A stretch of 9,987 nt of DNA from Spirosomataceae bacterium (lineage in GTDB: Bacteria; Bacteroidota; Bacteroidia; Cytophagales; Spirosomataceae): NCBI GenBank assembly GCA_025455795.1, contig JALOLW010000109.1, positions 1 through 9,987 on the forward strand. The letters run 5' to 3'. The notes beneath the pieces were generated by a model that was not told where the DNA came from, ran no database searches, and saw only the letters and a program-made list of their open reading frames with translations. Made by a program: the position numbers and the translations under genes. Shown piece by piece: positions 5,182-9,987 of this stretch (within the stretch, counting starts at the first letter, position 1; every line of letters begins with the position of its first letter).

Positions 5182-6999
5182 TTAATTCACCTTCGTTTTG
5201 AACGCTTTTTTGGCGGCCAAGTCGTGGGCGGTGTCGTAGTAAGAGCGGAGATTTGACCAGTCAAATACATCGGCGATGTTTTCGACTTTGTTGCGCTGCT
5301 GAATCCGCTCGCGCAGGTTCATTCTCACAAACTTGAAGAGAATGTTGGCCAATTGGTCGGCGGCTTGGTCGAAGTTTTGCGTTTTGCGATTGATGACATA
5401 AATGCCGCGATTTTCGTAATCTTTCATAATCTGCATGATAAAATCTCCAAAACCCGACAAGTCGCTGGTGACGGTAGGAATACCGCGCACCACGCACTCG
5501 AGCGGGGTGTAGCCCCACGGCTCGTAGTAGCTCGGAAAAATACCCAAGTGGCATCCGCGCACAAACTGCCCGTAATCCAACCCAAAAAGCGGGTTGGTAG
5601 AAGCCACAAAATCGGGGTGATAGACGATTTTGACGCGGTCTTGCTCGTGGTTTTTGAGGCCCGAACGTTCGCAATAATCGGTGATAGCGTCGGGCTGTTT
5701 GAGGTCGTGCGTCACGTAAGGGGGAAGGCGTTTGGTTTTCCAAGTTTGGATGGTCCGCCGAAGACGCAACCGCCAGTATTCGTCCACCATATTGTTGAGG
5801 TCGGGCAGGTTGTAGTCGCTCGACGAGGCCGACGCTATGAATAGTTTTTCAGCAATTTGTTCTTTGATTGCCTCTACGTTTTGGCGGATTTCGCCCAGTA
5901 CGGCCCTTGATTGGAGTACGTCGGGATTGATAGAGTGGTACGGCTGGCGGGTGACGATAAACATCACCACGGTCATGTCCATTTTGGCTTGTACCATTTT
6001 CCAGTTGAGCCGAGCGAGGGCTTCGAGTGTAAGGTCGTAGCCTTTATTGACGTACTCATACCGACCCGACGTAAAGAAATACAAGGTTTTGTCGAGGTTG
6101 AACGAGTAGCTCTGGAAGAAGTGTCCCATCACAAATTCGTGGATATTTTCCTTGTACTTCATATGGAGGTTTTGGAACTCGTGTACTGCCGCAAACCGCT
6201 GAATATTAAGACCATTGGGCAGTACTAAGTCGGGGGTTTTGCCAAAGAAAACCTCACATTCTTGGGCGGTTACGTCCGACACCGTCGTGCTGACGTGCGC
6301 GCTCAGGTAGGCGAGTCGCTCGATAGTGGCTTGGGTTTCGATGCCGTAGTGACGCGCTTCGTGTTTCCAGTCGTAGTAAGGAAGTTTGCCGTAAAAATCA
6401 CGTTCGTTGGAAGCGATGTATCGCCCCAACATCGTGGCGTGGGTAGTAAAGACCGTAGCCATGCGCACGTCGTCGCGGCGCATGTCTGGTAAACCCGAAC
6501 TGGCCATCCACTCGTGAAAATGCGTCGTAATCTCGAATTTTTTGGCGTAATCTTGGGCGAAGTACGTCAAAAACACGCGCACCATTTCGCCAAAACAGAG
6601 GGTCTGATTGACCAAATCTTCCACGTGGGTCGTTGAAATTTGGTGTTTTTCCCAAAGCCCGTATTTGATGCGGTCGAGCTGGGCGGTGACACTTCGGATG
6701 TCAAACAGCACCACGCGGGGCTTGCCCGTGATGAGCCAATAGCCGTACTCCACGGCGTAGCCTTCTTCGCGCATTTTCTGCACGATTTGGTAGAGACCCG
6801 AGCCGTCGTCGGTGGTGATGGGTTCGTACTCAGTCAGGGCGCGTTGGGGAAAATACGGCCCTAAACACACGTAATCTTCACCCCATTGGTCCACCATGGC
6901 GGGGACTTTGCTACGAATCACGGTATAAATGCCGCCCACTTGGTTGCAGACTTCCCAGGCGACTTCAAAAAGGAGGTTTTTTTTGGGTTTCTTTTCCAC
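5182..6999 (-). CDS. Glycogen synthase, GT3 (eukaryote-type) family
   Basis: A 605-aa cytoplasmic glycosyltransferase that extends alpha-1,4-glucan, by family from UDP-glucose. It matches the fungal/animal GYS family, not bacterial GlgA (GT5). Supporting motifs are EVCNQVGGIYTVIRSK at 16-31 (donor-site Gly-Gly and Arg), the THFHEW segment, SGRYEYVNKGYD, and the E-x7-E retaining motif PSYYEPWGYTPLEC at 489-502 (Glu493, Glu501). The C-terminus FDWSNLRSYY aligns with the end of the eukaryotic catalytic core. The phosphorylated tails of eukaryotic enzymes are absent. The helix that binds glucose-6-phosphate in yeast Gsy2 is partly kept as RMNLRERIQQR (559-569). The start is GTG at 6999: an in-frame TAA lies two codons upstream and no early ATG exists. 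There is no Shine-Dalgarno. It is convergent with the Fic gene and separated from the upstream peptidase gene by a terminator. Confidence 0.94.
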   Translation of the reverse strand: MEKKPKKNLLFEVAWEVCNQVGGIYTVIRSKVPAMVDQWGEDYVCLGPYFPQRALTEYEPITTDDGSGLYQIVQKMREEGYAVEYGYWLITGKPRVVLFDIRSVTAQLDRIKYGLWEKHQISTTHVEDLVNQTLCFGEMVRVFLTYFAQDYAKKFEITTHFHEWMASSGLPDMRRDDVRMATVFTTHATMLGRYIASNERDFYGKLPYYDWKHEARHYGIETQATIERLAYLSAHVSTTVSDVTAQECEVFFGKTPDLVLPNGLNIQRFAAVHEFQNLHMKYKENIHEFVMGHFFQSYSFNLDKTLYFFTSGRYEYVNKGYDLTLEALARLNWKMVQAKMDMTVVMFIVTRQPYHSINPDVLQSRAVLGEIRQNVEAIKEQIAEKLFIASASSSDYNLPDLNNMVDEYWRLRLRRTIQTWKTKRLPPYVTHDLKQPDAITDYCERSGLKNHEQDRVKIVYHPDFVASTNPLFGLDYGQFVRGCHLGIFPSYYEPWGYTPLECVVRGIPTVTSDLSGFGDFIMQIMKDYENRGIYVINRKTQNFDQAADQLANILFKFVRMNLRERIQQRNKVENIADVFDWSNLRSYYDTAHDLAAKKAFKTKVN

Positions 7000-7056
7000 G
7001 ATTTAGGAGAAAGTTATTCGTTGAACGTTATCTGATATAGACTTTGAGTGGGTTAT

Positions 7057-7094
7057 AAAAAATCAGCGCAGCCATTGGGATGGTTCTGCGCTGA
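7057..7094 (-). terminator. Intrinsic terminator after the M1 peptidase gene
   Basis: On the minus strand TCAGCGCAG (7094-7086), a 14-base loop (7085-7072) and CTGCGCTGA (7071-7063) form a 9-bp stem. It is followed by six T (7062-7057) and then ATAA. It lies 35 bases after the peptidase stop and about 60 bases before the glycogen synthase GTG, so the two genes are separate transcription units. Confidence 0.9.
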
Positions 7095-7128
7095 CAATAG
7101 TAGCAAAAAAGTTTTAGAAACTCAAAAA

Positions 7129-9105
7129 TCAATTTTCACTCGGTGATACGTACCGCACGGGTCGCCACGTATTGTTGGCAGGATTGACGTCGGGAAGGCG
7201 GTGTTCGGGGTCAATCGTGACGGCTTTGATGGGGTTTTTGGTGGGGACTTTGAAAGTCCATTTACCGCTTTTTTGCCACACTTCCACGGGCAGTGGCACA
7301 CGCAGATTTTTGCCGCCTTGCTCTTCCACTTCTACGGAGGTAGGCATGGCCCACTGTTCTAAGTTTTCAATGGTAATGATGGCCCCTTTGCTGGGGTTTT
7401 GTTCTACGTATTGTACTTCTTTGACGCTCTGGTCGAGTTTGTAGTTTTCGTAAAACCAGCCTTTCCAAAACCACCCCAAATCTTCTCCTGCGGCATCTTC
7501 GATGGTACGAAAAAAGTCGAAAGGCGTGGGGTGCTTAAACGCCCACCGCTTCACGTATTGTTTGAAGGCGTAGTCGAAGCGGTCGCGACCCAAGACCACC
7601 TCGCGGAGGAGTTTGAGGCCGATGGCGGGCTTGTAGTAAACATCCCAACCGAGGTTGGTGGATTTGATGACATCAGGAATGGTCAGGATAGGGTCGGCTT
7701 CTTCGCGGAAAATCATCGGGGCGATGTTTTGCATATCGTCGAGGCGGTCGCGGTTGTACTCGCCGTCGTTGAAGGCTTCGGTAGAGAGCATATTGATAAA
7801 CGTATTGAAGCCCTCGTCCATCCACGCAAACTTGCGCTCATTGTTGCCCACAATCATCGGAAACCACGTATGTCCAAATTCGTGGTCGGTCACGCCCCAA
7901 AGTTCATCTTTTTTGTCATTGTGGGCGCAAAATACAATGCCCGGGTACTCCATACCTCCCACTACACCCGCCACGTTGGTAGCGACAGGATACGGGTATT
8001 CCATCAAATATTTGGAATAAAATTCGAGACAACCTTTCACGTATTCCGTGGAGCGTCCCCAAGCGTCGTTGCCGCTGGTTTCGGCGGTGTAAGCCGACTG
8101 CGCAAGGCAGGCTTTGCCGCTGGGGAGGTTGATTTTGGCGGCATCCCATACAAAAGCCCGTGACGTAGCCCAGGCCACGTCGCGCGCATTTTGGCAGCGA
8201 AACTTCCACGTCAGCGTGCCTTCTTGTTTGGGGCGCGAGTCTTTGTCTTTTACTTCTTTTTCACTTCTAATAAGCACCGTTTTATCGCTTTTGCGGGCAT
8301 CTTCCATGCGTTTGAGCTGGGTGGCGGTCATTACTTCGGTGGGGTTGAGGAGTTCGCCAGAAGCCACTACGATGTGGTCCCAGGGTACGGTGATGCTAAA
8401 CTCATAGTCGCCGTAATTGAGGTAAAACTCACCCGCGCCCACGTAAGGCAGCACGTTCCAGCCCTCGATGTCGTCAAAGACGCACATTCGGGGATACCAC
8501 TGCGCCATTTCGTAAATAGTGCCGTTGCGGGTGTCGAGTTTGCCCATGCGGTCGGAGGCGTAGGTGGGGATTTTGAAAGCGTAACCGATTTTGATTTTCA
8601 ATACATCGCCCGTGGCTTTGAGGGCGTCGGTGAGGCGAATTTGCATCCGAGTATCGTCCACGATAAAATCGGCAGGGGTGTACTTTCCTTTGCCTTGCTG
8701 AATCATGACGCTACTGATGGTATAGCCCCCTTCAAAGCCCTGATTGCCGTAGCGACCGCCGTTGAGTGGGGTGGTTTTGCCGCTGCGAGAGGTATCGTTG
8801 AAGGCGTTTTGGTCTAACTGCAACCACACAAAAGGCAGCGTTTCGGGGCTGTTGTTGGTGTAAGTGATTTCAACTTCGCCACTGAGGGTATTGGCGGGTT
8901 CATCAAGCGACACGGCGATTTTGTAATCGGCGCGGTTTTGCCAATAACGCGGCCCTGGTGCGCCACTGCCCGTGCGAAACTCGTTGGCGGGCTGGTAGTT
9001 GAAGAGTGGATTGAACAATACGTGGGGGTCGTACTTGGAGGGAGTTTGGGCAGCAGCACCGAGTGCTATACTCCAAACAAAGGCCATCAAAAGGCGTTTT
9101 AGCAT
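7129..9105 (-). CDS. Secreted M1-family (gluzincin) metallopeptidase
   Basis: A 658-aa zinc peptidase with a Sec signal peptide (MLKRLLMAFVWSIALGAAAQ) at the start chosen, 9105. The longer frame to 9159 would precede the signal. The zinc site is complete: HEFGH at 408-412, then 18 residues to Glu431 in WMDEGF, the HExxH-x18-E pattern of M1. The substrate-anchoring GxMEN motif reads GGMEY (383-387), so the Asn is replaced by Tyr, as can occur in divergent non-aminopeptidase M1 members. The N-terminal 60-300 region is the usual beta-rich M1 domain. The last 90 residues are beta-rich with no type IX sorting domain seen. No lipobox Cys is present, so a soluble periplasmic or exported enzyme is inferred. 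It probably degrades peptides for nutrition; the exact specificity is unknown. It is monocistronic, with its own promoter box and terminator. Confidence 0.93.
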   Translation of the reverse strand: MLKRLLMAFVWSIALGAAAQTPSKYDPHVLFNPLFNYQPANEFRTGSGAPGPRYWQNRADYKIAVSLDEPANTLSGEVEITYTNNSPETLPFVWLQLDQNAFNDTSRSGKTTPLNGGRYGNQGFEGGYTISSVMIQQGKGKYTPADFIVDDTRMQIRLTDALKATGDVLKIKIGYAFKIPTYASDRMGKLDTRNGTIYEMAQWYPRMCVFDDIEGWNVLPYVGAGEFYLNYGDYEFSITVPWDHIVVASGELLNPTEVMTATQLKRMEDARKSDKTVLIRSEKEVKDKDSRPKQEGTLTWKFRCQNARDVAWATSRAFVWDAAKINLPSGKACLAQSAYTAETSGNDAWGRSTEYVKGCLEFYSKYLMEYPYPVATNVAGVVGGMEYPGIVFCAHNDKKDELWGVTDHEFGHTWFPMIVGNNERKFAWMDEGFNTFINMLSTEAFNDGEYNRDRLDDMQNIAPMIFREEADPILTIPDVIKSTNLGWDVYYKPAIGLKLLREVVLGRDRFDYAFKQYVKRWAFKHPTPFDFFRTIEDAAGEDLGWFWKGWFYENYKLDQSVKEVQYVEQNPSKGAIITIENLEQWAMPTSVEVEEQGGKNLRVPLPVEVWQKSGKWTFKVPTKNPIKAVTIDPEHRLPDVNPANNTWRPVRYVSPSEN

Positions 9106-9182
9106 GGATTTAAGTGTTTTTTTGGATAACAGACAGGTCAAAACCCTAAAACGTTGCAATCGGGCTTGACGATGTCTTCAAG

Positions 9183-9212
9183 TGCCACAAAAGTACAAAA
9201 ACTCTCGTGGCA
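9183..9212 (-). promoter_or_regulatory. TAnnTTTG promoter box of the peptidase gene, flanked by an inverted repeat
   Basis: The minus strand carries TACTTTTG (9195-9188), an exact -7 box, about 80 bases upstream of the peptidase start. No good -33 TTTG is seen at the right distance. TGCCAC (9183-9188) and GTGGCA (9207-9212) form an inverted repeat with an 18-bp gap that brackets the box, so a repressor or activator could bind here (inference). Confidence 0.45.
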
Positions 9213-9255
9213 TTTTGCTACTACATTTTGGGGGAGAGGGAGCGTTAATGAAAAG

Positions 9256-9420
9256 TTATGCGGGGTTGCCCGTGCGATGAAAATCAAGTCTTTGCTGTGC
9301 AATATCATCTAATTTTATTTTCCCTTCCGCTATCAATTTTTCAGTCTCCTGCTGCGCTTTCTCAAACAGATATTTCGACAATATAAGTAGTATTGAGAAA
9401 ATGGTATTGTGTATTGAGAA
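9256..9420 (-). pseudogene. Unrecognised small open frame without ATG, possible gene relic
   Basis: A 54-codon stop-to-stop frame ending with TAA at 9256-9258. Its C-terminal 40 residues look like real protein: a charged helix (KYLFEKAQQETEKLIAEG), then a segment with LDDIAQQRLDFHRTG. The N-terminal part (IFSILLILS) is hydrophobic. There is no ATG in frame; TTG at 9381-9379 could start a 41-aa peptide. A nearby ATG at 9437-9435 opens a different frame (MSVLFNSQY...), which could join this one by a frameshift. It may be a decayed C-terminus of a longer protein or a tiny gene with a rare start. No family recognised. Confidence 0.35.
9390..9420. repeat. Direct repeat GTATTGAGAA, 21-bp period
   Basis: GTATTGAGAA occurs at 9390-9399 and again at 9411-9420, with a third partial GTATTG at 9404-9409. 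The 21-bp period places the two full copies on the same DNA face. It may be a regulator site, a short tandem duplication or chance in AT-rich DNA. Confidence 0.5.
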
Positions 9421-9468
9421 TTAAATAATACACTCATTTTCAATTCTTTACTTTTGTGTTTTTTGTCT

Positions 9469-9500
9469 CCCGCGTTGGAACATCTGCGTCATCCGCGTTC
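9469..9500. repeat. Degenerate GC-rich repeat (ACGCRGATG-like units)
   Basis: On the minus strand the stretch contains GAACGCGGATGACGCAGATG followed by TTCCAACGCGGG: units of the form (A)ACGC(G/A)G(A/G), with CCGCGTT seen twice on the plus strand (9470-9476, 9493-9499) and CTGCGTC between. It is sharply GC-richer than its AT-rich surroundings and is not coding in a convincing frame. It resembles ACGCGGATGACGCAGAT-type dispersed intergenic repeats that I recall from related bacteria (recollection, not verified). Confidence 0.5.
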
Positions 9501-9562
9501 TGATATTTCCGCTAAATTCTTTATAGTTCCGTAAACTAAATACGCTGTACTACTTAGTGGCA

Positions 9563-9987
9563 TCAAAACACAATCTTCACATCTTCTTTATAGCTCTGCA
9601 ATGTTCCGTTTAGGCTGGCTGTCCAACCGTCAATAAACACTTTGCCACCATTATTGGCGTCTGCTAAGACGTTTTGAAAAACGTCTCTACTGATTTTCTC
9701 GCTGTTGGTTATGTAAAAATGGCTGCCGATTTTATAAATGCAATCTTTCACAACCTCTTCGGGGACTTGGGTTGGCTCGTCTAAACCAACGGTGAAAATC
9801 ATATTGTAAATACGACTTAAAGCATCGGTATTAAACTCAGGAAACTGTATTTGTCCTTTGTCATCAACTTTCAGTTTTGGAGCTTCTACGCTGTCAAATA
9901 CTTTAAAGCCAATGTCGGGAACTTGTTTTTTGTCCTCGTCAAATAGTTCGTTTTTACTGTTTTCGTTTTCAACGTCTTTAACTATTT
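9563..9987 (-). CDS. C-terminal part of a probable type III-like DNA methyltransferase (Mod), truncated by window edge
   Basis: The frame is open from the TGA at 9563-9565 to the window edge, about 140 residues. An internal ATG at 9802 is not the start, because coding-like sequence continues upstream (GFKVFDSVEAPKLKVDD). The layout resembles the C-terminus of type III restriction-modification Mod subunits. It has a GFKVF element, then VGLDEPTQVPEE, a short YKIGSHFYI strand, SRDVFQNVLADANNGGKVFI, and a final DGW...LNGTLQ...VKIVF segment. Mod proteins methylate adenines and also supply target recognition for the complex. The catalytic motifs (DPPY, FxGxG) would lie outside the window, so the call rests on the tail alone. 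No res gene follows within the window; it may be solitary, or its partner may lie upstream. An unrelated protein remains possible. Confidence 0.5.
   Translation of the reverse strand, partial: IVKDVENENSKNELFDEDKKQVPDIGFKVFDSVEAPKLKVDDKGQIQFPEFNTDALSRIYNMIFTVGLDEPTQVPEEVVKDCIYKIGSHFYITNSEKISRDVFQNVLADANNGGKVFIDGWTASLNGTLQSYKEDVKIVF

Noticed and set aside
7399..8163. Plus-strand open frame of 254 codons
   Set aside because: Antisense to the zinc-binding core of the M1 peptidase; explained by codon bias of the true gene.
9183..9225. TGGCAC/TGGCAT elements near the peptidase gene as sigma-54 promoters
   Set aside because: No GC at the required -12 distance on either strand.
9449..9456. TACTTTTG on the plus strand, an exact TAnnTTTG
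   Set aside because: No plus-strand gene lies downstream and no -33 element is present, so likely chance in AT-rich DNA.
1..9987. CRISPR array, insertion sequence, tRNA or rRNA
   Set aside because: No regularly spaced identical repeats, transposase-like frame, terminal inverted repeats flanking a gene, or conserved RNA sequences were seen.

Overview
The window looks like a chromosomal segment of a Bacteroidota bacterium, most likely of the Cytophagales (Runella/Dyadobacter/Spirosoma-like). The evidence is three clean matches to the Bacteroidota -7 promoter box TAnnTTTG, little Shine-Dalgarno signal, a eukaryote-type (GT3) glycogen synthase, a DUF4190-type lipoprotein, and a MacB-like ATPase of the type found in this phylum. 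The genus is inference; no rRNA or tRNA is present.

Layout, left to right. 1-21 (-): possible first codons of a gene leaving the window. 41-72: intrinsic terminator. 110-964 (-): lgt, prolipoprotein diacylglyceryl transferase. 1119-1736 (+): a lipoprotein with DUF4190-like membrane segments, divergent from lgt and a predicted substrate of it. 1750-1796: a near-perfect 47-bp palindrome acting as a shared bidirectional terminator. 1808-3118 (-) and 3165-3827 (-): a two-gene operon of an ABC ATPase followed by a TolC-family outer-membrane protein. 4126-5172 (+): a class II Fic protein with a C-terminal winged helix. 5182-6999 (-): GT3 glycogen synthase with a GTG start. 7057-7094: terminator of the peptidase gene. 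7129-9105 (-): secreted M1-family metallopeptidase. 9106-9562: a mostly non-coding, AT-rich stretch with a promoter box, a relic open frame, direct repeats and a degenerate GC-rich repeat. 9563-9987 (-): C-terminal part of a probable type III-like DNA methyltransferase, cut by the window edge.

The most interesting signal is the ABC/Fic intergenic region. On the minus strand it carries what looks like a complete sigma-54 promoter. There is a -24/-12 element with exact GG/GC spacing 30 bp before the ATPase start, an IHF-consensus-like site just upstream, and two tandem 14-bp dyads of the form GT(C/A)CG-N4-CGGAC exactly 21 bp (two helical turns) apart, about 90-110 bp upstream of the predicted transcription start. 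This predicts an enhancer-binding-protein-controlled export operon that has an ATPase and an outer-membrane channel but no permease or periplasmic adaptor beside it. The right end (methyltransferase, relic frame, repeats) looks like the edge of an accessory region.
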